A stretch of 64,000 nucleotides of DNA, taken from positions 19,295 to 83,294 of the forward strand of contig JAPKBL010000006.1 of the NCBI GenBank assembly GCA_028823415.1, written 5' to 3'. Shown piece after piece: positions 1 to 7,762 of this stretch (position 1 is its first letter; each line of letters starts with the position of its first letter). The translations under genes and the position numbers were made by a program. Below the pieces are notes generated by a model. It worked only from the letters and a program-made list of their open reading frames with translations. It ran no database searches and was not told where the DNA came from. The DNA is from Mariniblastus sp. Lineage in GTDB: Bacteria; Planctomycetota; Planctomycetia; Pirellulales; Pirellulaceae.

Positions 1-1638
1 GCGGAGATAGGCATCGCTGCAACATCTCGACAAGGGAGTCCTAGTTTCGTTGAGTACCAACTCAACTCCCCTTCCCCGCCGCCGGGAGAGTATTTGCTGC
101 AGTTGCGGTATGCGGCCAACGAGCCAAGGCCAATGGTACTAAAGTTGGACGGCGTGATCCTTAACAGCCAGGCGTGTTCGGATTTGACTGGCGGCTGGAT
201 GCCGAAGCACCAGAAATGGGTGACGCAGGCCCGCGTCGATCTGGCGCGCAACGATCATCGAATTCGACTCGAGATCAATGGTGTTTCGGCTCATTTGGAC
301 AAACTAAGATTAGTTCCGGTCGAGCAAAAAAGTGTATTTCGGTCACCTGAAGAAATTGCGAGTGAACGGGAGTTAAACCCCGTTATTCTCCGCCGCTGGG
401 CGAAACTAATGCGACGTAAAATGTTGGCGAATCCCGCTGTTTTGGATGGCTTGGAAAATGAAATATCTACCCTAGAGAAAGTGTTAAATCTTGTAAAAAA
501 AGAAGGCTTCAATCAGTTGGCAGTGCCGGCCGGTCCGGAAGAGCTTCGTGGTCAAGTCGCGCAACGGGATGTTGGGTTTTCGGAGCGCATCCTTAGTGTG
601 CGTCAAGATTTATTGGAGTTGCAGAATTCTATTGCGATGGCCGTTACGGATGGTCCGGCCACGGATATGCAGATTAATATTCGCGGCAACCATCTTCAAA
701 AAGGAGCATTGGTCAATCGGCGGGCGCCTCGTATTGTCGCTCCCAAGATGGAGAGCTTCGGGGCTGGTGAGGTCAGCGGACGACTACAGTTGGCCCAAGC
801 GATCACAGAGTCGGAAGTTCCTCTGGCTGCCCGGGTGATGGTGAATCGAATTTGGCGATGGCATTTTGGAAAAGCGATTGTTGAATCAACAGAGAATTTT
901 GGATTCTCCGGAGCCCATCCGACTCACCCGGGGTTACTCGATTATCTGGCGGGCTACTTCGTCCAAAATAAATGGAACGTTAAAATGCTGCATCGGCACA
1001 TTATGGAATCGAATACCTACCGAATGGGTTTTCATTTTGATAGCGATTCGTCAAACCGTGATCAAGAGAACCAATGGTATTGGCGGTCGGCTCCGCGGCG
1101 ATTGGAGGCCGAAGCCATTCGGGATTCCATGTTAATGATGTCTAGCGAATTAGATCGAGGGGTCGAACGTGGAGTGTTGGAGGGGATCACGACCCTCAGT
1201 CCTTCCCCGGAGGCGCTAAAACGGAATCGGGAGATCTATGAAGCATCGACGCGGCGATCGGTTTACCTGCCCATTGTTCGGACTAATGTGTATCAGATGT
1301 TTTCCTTATTCGATTTCCCAAATCCGGCATTTCCAACGGGTAATCGACATGCAACGACAGTGCCAACCCAATCCCTGTTGATGATGAATCACGAATGGGT
1401 TGCGGAAATTGCCCAAAAGATGGCTGCGAGGCTGTTGGAAAGATCCTCCGACGATGGCGGCCGAGTTGAATATGCGTATCGGCTTGCTTTTGCAAGAAAA
1501 GCGACGGCTGAGGAGGTTGGCTCCGCGGTTGAATTTATTTCCAATTTTGGCAAGGCCGAGGGCGCGAGTCGGGAGGACGCATGGGCGGCGTTTTGTCATC
1601 TAGTATTACTGTCGAACGAAATGATCAATGTTAATTAA
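1..1638 (+). CDS. DUF1553 (PSD1-type) domain protein, 5'-truncated
   Basis: The reading frame is open from the first base of the window, so the N-terminus lies upstream; the TTG at 94 is only the first in-frame start codon inside the window. The first ~100 residues look like a beta-sandwich insert, followed by a short helical stretch. From about residue 230 the protein has DUF1553 features: a GRLQLAQAI stretch, the AARVMVNRIWRWHFG block, a PTHPGLLDYLA block and the C-terminal PTQSLLMMN block. Such proteins usually carry a cytochrome-c-like domain and DUF1549 upstream, and are greatly expanded in planctomycetes with no settled biochemical role. The next gene is the usual DUF1501 partner, 26 bp downstream. 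Confidence 0.85.
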   Translation, partial: AEIGIAATSRQGSPSFVEYQLNSPSPPPGEYLLQLRYAANEPRPMVLKLDGVILNSQACSDLTGGWMPKHQKWVTQARVDLARNDHRIRLEINGVSAHLDKLRLVPVEQKSVFRSPEEIASERELNPVILRRWAKLMRRKMLANPAVLDGLENEISTLEKVLNLVKKEGFNQLAVPAGPEELRGQVAQRDVGFSERILSVRQDLLELQNSIAMAVTDGPATDMQINIRGNHLQKGALVNRRAPRIVAPKMESFGAGEVSGRLQLAQAITESEVPLAARVMVNRIWRWHFGKAIVESTENFGFSGAHPTHPGLLDYLAGYFVQNKWNVKMLHRHIMESNTYRMGFHFDSDSSNRDQENQWYWRSAPRRLEAEAIRDSMLMMSSELDRGVERGVLEGITTLSPSPEALKRNREIYEASTRRSVYLPIVRTNVYQMFSLFDFPNPAFPTGNRHATTVPTQSLLMMNHEWVAEIAQKMAARLLERSSDDGGRVEYAYRLAFARKATAEEVGSAVEFISNFGKAEGASREDAWAAFCHLVLLSNEMINVN

Positions 1639-1664
1639 ATGTAAACGAGTGCTTGGAAAATCGG

Positions 1665-3122
1665 ATGCCAACCCATATGAGTAATTTAAGTATTAATCGT
1701 CGGCAGTTACTACTGAATGGTTGCATGGGGTTTGGTGGCTTGGCGTTAAATTCGATGCTGGCGGGCAATCTAGTGGCTGATCAGAATGCGGACGAAGCGA
1801 TTCGGATTCACGCAAGACAATTTGCTCCGCGAGCCAAGCGAGTGATATTTCTATTTATGCATGGAGGTCCCAGCCATGTCGATCTATTTGATCCGAAGCC
1901 AATGTTGAGTAAGTACGACGGAAAGGCTCCACCTTTTGAGCGGACGAGAGTGCAGTTTGGAGAGCGGGGTAATTTACTGGCGTCCCCTTGGAAATTCAGA
2001 CCGACTGGGAAATCGGGAATTCCCATGAGCGAGCTTTGGCAACATTTGCCGGAAGTTGCCGACGAGTTATGTATGCTGCACGGATTGTGTGATACGAATG
2101 TTGCCCACGGCGGGGCTTGCATGAAGTTATTTACCGGTTCGGAGTCCTTGGTTCGACCCAGCATGGGGTCGTGGGTCAGTTATGGATTGGGGACCGAAAA
2201 CCGCAACCTTCCGAGCTATGTGACCATTTGCCCAACGAGCTTACATGGGGGTGTCGATAATTTTGGATCTGCTTTTTTACCTAACGTTCATCGAGGTGTT
2301 CCCTTGGGCACCCCGGGCTATCCCAACACGCCCGCCGCAAAAGCACGGTTTGAATTTTTAAAAAACAATCGTGTTAGCCGGCAGCAGCAGAGGATGATGC
2401 TGGATCAATTGAAACGGATGAATCGCACCTATGAAAAAAGGGTTGGAGTTGATGGCGAGTTAGATGACAGGCTGCAATCCTACGAGATGGCTTTTCGGAT
2501 GCAAGCGGAAGCCCCTGCCGTGCTCGACCTCAGTGGTGAAACCGAAGAGACATTGCGACTATACGGATTCGATGATCCCAAGACGAAAAACTTTGCTCAT
2601 CAACTGTTGTTGGCTCGTCGTTTTTCGGAGGCGGGTACTCGATTTGTTCAGGTGAGTCATGCTGGTTCATTGCCATTCAATAACGAACAGTGGGATCAAC
2701 ATTCTCATATCAAGCAAGGCCATGAAATAAATGTCGGTCAGATTGATAAACCGATAGCGGGTTTTATCAAAGACTTGAAGCGGCGTGGTTTATTGGATGA
2801 TACTCTCGTGCTTTGGGGCGGAGAGTTTGGACGAACGCCCACGGCGCAAGTTGGAAGTCCGCAAACCATCGGGCGAGATCATCATCCCGAGGGGTTTACT
2901 ATGTTCATGGCCGGTGGCGGAGTCAAAGGGGGATTCCGATATGGGAAGACCGATGATTTCGGGTATTATGCGATTGAAGGGCGAATGACAATTCACGATC
3001 TCCATGCAACCATGCTATATTTGATGGGATTGGATCATGAGCGGTTAACCTATCATTATGCCGGCCGAGATTTTCGCTTGACCGATGTACACGGAACCGT
3101 TGCCCATGAGATCATCGTTTAG
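1665..3122 (+). CDS. DUF1501 protein (alkaline phosphatase/sulfatase-like fold), Tat-type signal
   Basis: The N-terminus has an INRRQLLLNG twin-arginine-like segment followed by a short hydrophobic stretch, so export by Tat is likely. The body shows DUF1501 blocks: FLFMHGGPSHVDLFDPKP near residue 60, a GRTPTAQVG motif near 390, GRDHHPEGF just after it, and a C-terminal TIHDLHATMLYLMGLDHERLTY block. The His/Asp pattern resembles the metal-binding alkaline phosphatase superfamily, but the substrate is unknown. It pairs with the DUF1553 gene upstream, the standard planctomycete arrangement. The start is uncertain: a TTG at 1653 and ATGs at 1665 and 1677 are all possible; 1665 has the best purine-rich upstream sequence. 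Confidence 0.85.
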   Translation: MPTHMSNLSINRRQLLLNGCMGFGGLALNSMLAGNLVADQNADEAIRIHARQFAPRAKRVIFLFMHGGPSHVDLFDPKPMLSKYDGKAPPFERTRVQFGERGNLLASPWKFRPTGKSGIPMSELWQHLPEVADELCMLHGLCDTNVAHGGACMKLFTGSESLVRPSMGSWVSYGLGTENRNLPSYVTICPTSLHGGVDNFGSAFLPNVHRGVPLGTPGYPNTPAAKARFEFLKNNRVSRQQQRMMLDQLKRMNRTYEKRVGVDGELDDRLQSYEMAFRMQAEAPAVLDLSGETEETLRLYGFDDPKTKNFAHQLLLARRFSEAGTRFVQVSHAGSLPFNNEQWDQHSHIKQGHEINVGQIDKPIAGFIKDLKRRGLLDDTLVLWGGEFGRTPTAQVGSPQTIGRDHHPEGFTMFMAGGGVKGGFRYGKTDDFGYYAIEGRMTIHDLHATMLYLMGLDHERLTYHYAGRDFRLTDVHGTVAHEIIV

Positions 3123-3227
3123 TGCATTGGGTACGACGGTCATGCTTGGCTTAGTCGCGTTTGAGTTTAATTTGTTATCTGTTTGTAATAATTTGGTTCG
3201 ACGAGAAATGGCTTTAGTAAGAGTGAC

Positions 3228-4169
3228 ATGGTGCTGATGGAAACTCAATTGAGTAAGCGTCATGTCGATTTTTTGACGAAAACTCGCCTGACGACCGAAT
3301 CATCTTTTGCCGCGGTCCTGATCATTTCGGCGTTGTCTATTGGGTCTCATGTATTCGATTTTGTTGGTGTCTTGGCGTTTGCCGGAAATCCTCCTGTCGT
3401 TTTTATCACCGAAGCGATTTCACTTGGATTTGTGTCTGGAATTCTAGCGGTTCAGATTTGCCTGCTTGCGATTTGGTGCAGTTTTGGTGGCCAGAAAAGT
3501 ATTTGGCGTCTTCCGTTAGCGATTACCTCGCTCGTGTTGTTGATCAACAACTGGATTCTAGCAAGTGCGGCGGTTCAGCCTCAATTTAGTCTTGAGAATG
3601 TGAATGTCATTTTCGCGGGAGTCGTTGGGATTTTCCTCTTGGTTCAACTGCCGCTGTTTGTAATTCGATTGTCTTTCAAGTTATCAATCGTCCCCAATTA
3701 TTTGATTCCAACTAAAAATATGGATTTCCATTTTAAAATCCAAGACCTTTTCGTGGTCATGGCTCACGCTGCGTTGTTGATTGGGGGCACGCAGATTGTC
3801 ATCGACGTTGTCACCGTTGAAACCGTTCCACTGGAGAATATGAATTTTTCAGAGGTGGCTAAAGGGATTGCGGAATTGTTTGCAATTGGGCTGTGTGTTT
3901 CAATGATCAGTTTGGTCACTCTCGGAGTGATATTTTCACAAAAATATCGCTGGCGAATCGTCTTGTTAATTTTTACTTTGACGATTGCAGGGGGCGCGAT
4001 CACCGTTGTCCCAATGCTTTTGTTTTCCAACGCCAGGCCCCTTCTTCCTTCTTTGTCCGTTGAGGCGTGCAGGTGGTTTGCCTTTTTCGCTACCGTACTG
4101 TTGGGCGAATTGCTCATCCTGTTGATTTTTTACGGGCTGGGCTATCGCGTAAAATCGAAACCCGCATAA
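3228..4169 (+). CDS. Hypothetical multi-pass membrane protein
   Basis: No family was recognised. The 313-residue product has about eight hydrophobic segments (around residues 28-48, 62-82, 92-114, 124-146, 170-195, 212-236, 243-263 and 285-305) with short polar loops, and basic residues at the C-terminus. It stands alone on the plus strand, about 100 bp after the DUF1501 gene, and converges on a lipoprotein gene at 4257. No catalytic motif is visible, so no function is proposed. Confidence 0.6.
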   Translation: MVLMETQLSKRHVDFLTKTRLTTESSFAAVLIISALSIGSHVFDFVGVLAFAGNPPVVFITEAISLGFVSGILAVQICLLAIWCSFGGQKSIWRLPLAITSLVLLINNWILASAAVQPQFSLENVNVIFAGVVGIFLLVQLPLFVIRLSFKLSIVPNYLIPTKNMDFHFKIQDLFVVMAHAALLIGGTQIVIDVVTVETVPLENMNFSEVAKGIAELFAIGLCVSMISLVTLGVIFSQKYRWRIVLLIFTLTIAGGAITVVPMLLFSNARPLLPSLSVEACRWFAFFATVLLGELLILLIFYGLGYRVKSKPA

Positions 4170-4256
4170 AGAGGTGCAGCGGATCAGTGAATTTCTTCCC
4201 TTTAGGCTCGATTCAATATCTATTGCAATTCGACTGCGATGAATTCCACTTGTTTT

Positions 4257-4973
4257 CTAACTGGGCAATTGAATTGCCGTCGTGATTTCACGCGCAATAA
4301 ATTTAGAAAGATAATGCGGCGACTGGAGATAGATAGAATCCTGAGGCTGAGGCGCGTCGAGGGAGTTTGATAGGTATTTTAAGTAAGCATTGCGAGTGGC
4401 AGGATCTCCCAAATTCCAAATACCATCAACGCTGCAGGAGACGACCGATTCGTTGGTGTCGATGAATACAAGTGACAGACTGATTTGATACGGCGTGACG
4501 GTTCTAAATTCGTTGATGCGAATCAGGGCGATTGAGTCCGCAGCGAACCGTCTCGCCACCGCCGCAATTTCCCGCTCATCAAATTTGCCTTGAAGTACCG
4601 CGTCGATCTGCGCTTCTAATCTAAAGCTTTCTGAGGTGACAACATCACAAATCTGTGCGGTCTTGATGGTCGCTGCCAGTTCATTGATGATTTTACGGTG
4701 GGAAGGGTAATTTGTTAATTCTGGACCCGACGGCAAGATGAGCATCCGCTGGGGAGTCGTGGGAGAAAGTGATGGGTTGAAATAGGCGTGGCAATTTTTA
4801 GGCGGATCCACTGGAACTGCCGATTGTTTTCGTCTGAAGGGTAATTTTTTTAATGACGAAAAATGACTGCAGCCGCTAGAAAGCCCCAGTCCTAGCAACA
4901 TCAAAAGGACACTGCGTCGCGAGGGATCGCGCAGCGGGTTGTCGGTTTCCGGTATTGTCATTTTGTTGAGCAT
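4257..4973 (-). CDS. Predicted lipoprotein, possibly with a FlgO/LpoB/CsgG-like fold
   Basis: The N-terminus has basic residues (DPSRRS), a hydrophobic stretch and a lipobox ending LSSGC near residue 35, so it is probably a lipoprotein. The remaining ~200 residues alternate beta-like and helical segments. The layout (a region deciding whether a factor acts, then an ADSIALIRI block and a SLVFIDTNE block) is reminiscent of FlgO, LpoB or CsgG-type lipoproteins that bind other envelope components, but this is only a resemblance. It lies at the left end of the flagellar locus on the same strand as the fliL-fliA operon; a role there is a guess from position. Confidence 0.6.
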   Translation of the reverse strand: MLNKMTIPETDNPLRDPSRRSVLLMLLGLGLSSGCSHFSSLKKLPFRRKQSAVPVDPPKNCHAYFNPSLSPTTPQRMLILPSGPELTNYPSHRKIINELAATIKTAQICDVVTSESFRLEAQIDAVLQGKFDEREIAAVARRFAADSIALIRINEFRTVTPYQISLSLVFIDTNESVVSCSVDGIWNLGDPATRNAYLKYLSNSLDAPQPQDSIYLQSPHYLSKFIAREITTAIQLPS

Positions 4974-5100
4974 GGCTTCGATTTCTCAGTTTGAGTAAAA
5001 ACTGAACTCCCATTTTCGTTTTAGCATCGCTGTGCGAGTGTCCAGCCAAGCCGGCATCTAGGCCGGATTTGATTTTTTCTAGTCAAGTGTTTTGATTGCG

Positions 5101-5152
5101 TTTCGCAGTTCCGTTTCGCAGTTCCGTTTCGCAGTTCCGTATCGCAGTTCCG
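5101..5152. repeat. 13-bp tandem repeat, four copies
   Basis: The unit TTTCGCAGTTCCG is repeated head to tail at 5101, 5114, 5127 and 5140. The fourth copy differs by one base (TATCGCAGTTCCG). The array is intergenic. Confidence 0.95.
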
Positions 5153-5184
5153 TAGCAAGGTTGTTGATTTCGGCGCGGTAGTGA

Positions 5185-5265
5185 TTAGTGGGGTCTCGTT
5201 TGTGGGCAGCCTTCTATCGAAGTGATGCCTAATATCACAAGGAGTGATGCAGTAATAAATTTCAT
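5185..5265 (-). CDS. Possible very small lipoprotein (26 aa)
   Basis: An ATG at 5265 opens a 26-codon frame on the minus strand that begins MKFITASLLVILGI and reaches a lipobox-like SIEGC, followed by five polar residues and a TAA. A Lys, hydrophobic core and Cys make up nearly the whole product, as in entericidin-like or other tiny planctomycete lipoproteins. There is no clear Shine-Dalgarno sequence, so it may be chance. No function is proposed. Confidence 0.3.
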   Translation of the reverse strand: MKFITASLLVILGITSIEGCPQTRPH

Positions 5266-5330
5266 GAGAACGTGTAGGACATCACAATTGACGCTAGACC
5301 CTAGGATCCTTTGGTTTGGCTAGTGAAGGG

Positions 5331-6491
5331 TTATTGTTTATTACTTGCATCGTACATGGCTTCGAGCAAGGCCTTGTCGAGGGTTGTCTCAATTTCACGT
5401 AACTTGTTGTCGTATTCTTTCTCCACTTCTATTTTTCTATTGGCTAGATTTTCATAGGCAAGTTGAAGTTGAGCAATTACTTTCCGCTGGTCTTTGTTTT
5501 CTATTTGAATTTCATCAAATTCAATTTCTGCTCGCTGACGCGCTGTCTGCTCATCCCGAAGTTGTCTGGAGAGGGTTTCTGCCGTGTCTTTGAGGTACTC
5601 TTTCTCGGCCTTTAACTTTAAGTTTTGGTCTTTCAACTGGATCATGTATTCGGTGGCAGTGGTTTGGTCACGTCGAAATTCGCTTCCATTCAAATAACTG
5701 CCACCGCGTCGTTGCGAGTTCATTCCCATGTCGAGGGAGGCGAAACCTGCAGGCGGGCAATTAGGGTCGGAAACCGTTGATCGCGCAAAAGCGATCGAGG
5801 GTAGCGTGATATTGGTGGAGGTATTGGGGCCTGTATCGCAGGGAGACTCTCCACTAGTTTTTGGAAACCTTGGTTGGCCGCCAAGGTTATCAGGAATCTT
5901 AATGCTTTCAGAGAGTTGAGGGGCGGGCAGTAAATTGGGCTGACTTGGCGACTCGGTCGGCTTGAAATTCCCACTGGCCTGTGGCCCCTGAGTTTGCATC
6001 GGTGGGGTGGATGTGGACGGCGATTCTTTTGCCGAGATTAGAGACAATGCCTGATTTTCATCTTGCGGAGTCTTAAATCGAGACGGATTGGGTGACACAA
6101 AACTAGCGGTTGAAACGGTGGCCACGGTTTCTGCACCGGAGGCGGGCTTTATTTTAGCCTCAGACAACCCCCGCTTATCCACGGATGTTAAATTAGGGGC
6201 ATCTATCTCGGTCGCCGTTGCCGCGGCTTTGGCAACCAATGGCGAGGATGGTTTTAGTTTTGAGCCTTGGTTGTTGCCTGGGAAATTCAGGATCGATGAG
6301 GGCTGTGACATGCTTTGGAACAATCCCATCGGATTGGACGCGCAGCCACTAAACCACACAAGACTACCGACTGCACAGAAACAGAGGGCGCGTGATAAAT
6401 TTTGGTTTGGTTTGTTGCGAAAATGTTTGAACGGTGACTTGCTCAATGGAAACATCGCAACGCATTTTTGGCTTGGCAATTTTCTATTCAT
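5331..6491 (-). CDS. Hypothetical protein: lipobox-like N-terminus, disordered middle, C-terminal coiled coil
   Basis: No family was recognised. A hydrophobic segment near residues 35-50 ends in WFSGC, a possible lipobox. A long Ser/Pro/Thr-rich stretch of about 220 residues is probably disordered. From about residue 275 to the end the sequence is charged and heptad-like (KDQNLKLKAEKEYLKDTAE and beyond), so a coiled coil is likely. The ATG at 6491 overlaps the stop codon of the 72-aa gene upstream, which suggests translational coupling; a GTG at 6497 is also possible. It follows fliA on the same strand, so a flagellar or cell-envelope role is possible but unproven. Confidence 0.6.
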   Translation of the reverse strand: MNRKLPSQKCVAMFPLSKSPFKHFRNKPNQNLSRALCFCAVGSLVWFSGCASNPMGLFQSMSQPSSILNFPGNNQGSKLKPSSPLVAKAAATATEIDAPNLTSVDKRGLSEAKIKPASGAETVATVSTASFVSPNPSRFKTPQDENQALSLISAKESPSTSTPPMQTQGPQASGNFKPTESPSQPNLLPAPQLSESIKIPDNLGGQPRFPKTSGESPCDTGPNTSTNITLPSIAFARSTVSDPNCPPAGFASLDMGMNSQRRGGSYLNGSEFRRDQTTATEYMIQLKDQNLKLKAEKEYLKDTAETLSRQLRDEQTARQRAEIEFDEIQIENKDQRKVIAQLQLAYENLANRKIEVEKEYDNKLREIETTLDKALLEAMYDASNKQ

Positions 6492-6702
6492 AATCACACT
6501 TCACAATAATTCGTTCACCGCACGAGCAATTCACTTCGATAGAATCGACGGCGCCGTTTAGTTTGTTGACTTTGATTGAATGACCCTTAGGGTCATTAAT
6601 GATATTGGTGGACGCCGGACCAATGATTTGTTTTGCGGATGTCCCACGCGCCGTTTTTGATCTTAGGATGCTGCCCTTGATGGGCGTCTCTTCAGTACTC
6701 AC
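6484..6702 (-). CDS. Small conserved-looking hypothetical protein with Cys cluster
   Basis: This 72-residue product starts at a GTG (6702) preceded by AAGGA about 7 bases upstream. The middle has a NDPKGHSIKVNKLNG segment, and the C-terminus has the pattern CSCGERIIVKC, three cysteines that could bind metal. It lies 60 bp after fliA and its stop codon overlaps the start of the next gene, so it looks like part of the same transcript. No known family was recognised. Confidence 0.55.
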   Translation of the reverse strand: MSTEETPIKGSILRSKTARGTSAKQIIGPASTNIINDPKGHSIKVNKLNGAVDSIEVNCSCGERIIVKCDYE

Positions 6703-6762
6703 GATTATCTTCCTTGATAGATTGTGTCGGCGATTCGAGATAGCCTTAGCGATTCATTACAA

Positions 6763-7473
6763 TCACTCGATGTTTACTTTGACCAATTCCTTGAGGCGGA
6801 ATTTTGCTGCCGCCAAAATGCGAGACGTTCTAGATTCGGAGACACCGATTACTTGGCCAATTTCAGTAAGGCTCAAATCTTCGGTGAAATACAGCGTCAG
6901 TACGAGTCGTTCTCTCTCTGGTAGTTTTTCAATGCAATCTGCGACGAGCCCCTTCAGTTCCTCGTTCTCCAACGCTGAATCAGGACTGTCTTCCCCAGAC
7001 CGCCAAGTCGAATGGATATTGCAATAAAGATCATTCCAGTTTTGCGGTTGCGAAAACCGCATGGCTTCGAGCACTTGAAGAATCTTCTCAATGCCAAGCC
7101 CTGTCGTTTCCGCGAGTTTTTCTGGAGTGACTGGAGGCTCAAGGCTCATGTAAGCATTTTTGACGGTCTTGATATGAGCCAGCATTTGCTGAGGAATGGG
7201 CGAGTTTTTCCGCATTTCGTCGATGATTGCGCCACGAATTCGCGGAAAACAGTAAGTGCGGAATTTTATGCCGCGTTCGGGCTCAAATGAATTCGCAGTT
7301 TCAACGAGGGCGACGATTCCGGCCTGTTCTAGGTTTTCGCGGTCGTAATTGTTGGGCAACACGGCGTTCATGGTACTCAGGATTTTCCGCACATAATCCA
7401 CGTTGTCGAGTATCAGTTGATTGCGCAACTGCTCAACGGCGGCTTCTCGATATGCTTTAATCGCCTGGTCCAT
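6763..7473 (-). CDS. fliA: Flagellar sigma factor sigma-28 (FliA/WhiG family)
   Basis: The product is an RNA polymerase sigma factor expected to direct late flagellar genes such as flagellin. Region 2 is visible in the N-terminal half (DRENLEQAGIVALVETANSF, then GIKFRTYCFPRIRGAIIDEMR). Region 3 follows near residue 120, and region 4 with its helix-turn-helix is at the C-terminus (LSLTEIGQVIGVSESRTSRI). The length of 236 is normal for FliA. It is the last clearly flagellar gene of the fliL-M-N-O-P-flhA operon. A FlgM-like anti-sigma factor is encoded at 30652-30909. Confidence 0.93.
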   Translation of the reverse strand: MDQAIKAYREAAVEQLRNQLILDNVDYVRKILSTMNAVLPNNYDRENLEQAGIVALVETANSFEPERGIKFRTYCFPRIRGAIIDEMRKNSPIPQQMLAHIKTVKNAYMSLEPPVTPEKLAETTGLGIEKILQVLEAMRFSQPQNWNDLYCNIHSTWRSGEDSPDSALENEELKGLVADCIEKLPERERLVLTLYFTEDLSLTEIGQVIGVSESRTSRILAAAKFRLKELVKVNIE

Positions 7474-7537
7474 GTTATTTAAAACTTACTTCGGTTTTGG
7501 TACTGGTGAGTTCAAAAAATTTATTTCGGTGTGTGGA

Positions 7538-7762
7538 TTAGCTCCTTTTATTATTCGCGACCTGAATAACACTGACCCCGAAGGCGACAATCGAGCCGAT
7601 CAGAAACGAGGCAATAACCGCACGCCAGAGGATGATTTGCGGTTCTAGCCCCATCGCCAGCCCAATCAATGCAACCAAACTCGCGGTCAGAAGTCCGAGT
7701 ATCTTGCCAATGGGGCCAATCCGCTTTATTCGGCGATTGGTGATTTGATTTTCAATGCTCAA
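7538..7762 (-). CDS. Small two-helix membrane protein between flhA and fliA
   Basis: This 74-residue product has a basic N-terminus, two hydrophobic segments (about residues 20-40 and 48-68) and a short polar tail. Its ATG overlaps the flhA stop region by 4 bp, so it is probably co-translated with flhA. In many bacteria flhF and flhG lie between flhA and fliA; here only this gene is present. No family was recognised. Confidence 0.65.
   Translation of the reverse strand: MSIENQITNRRIKRIGPIGKILGLLTASLVALIGLAMGLEPQIILWRAVIASFLIGSIVAFGVSVIQVANNKRS

Larger units (their letters stand above)
4974..5330. other. Intergenic region with tandem repeat
   Basis: This 357-bp gap separates two minus-strand lipoprotein-like genes. 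It holds a four-copy 13-bp tandem repeat (5101-5152), a weak GC-rich inverted repeat around 5050-5067 and a possible 26-codon lipoprotein ORF on the minus strand (5185-5265). No convincing promoter consensus was found. Confidence 0.6.
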
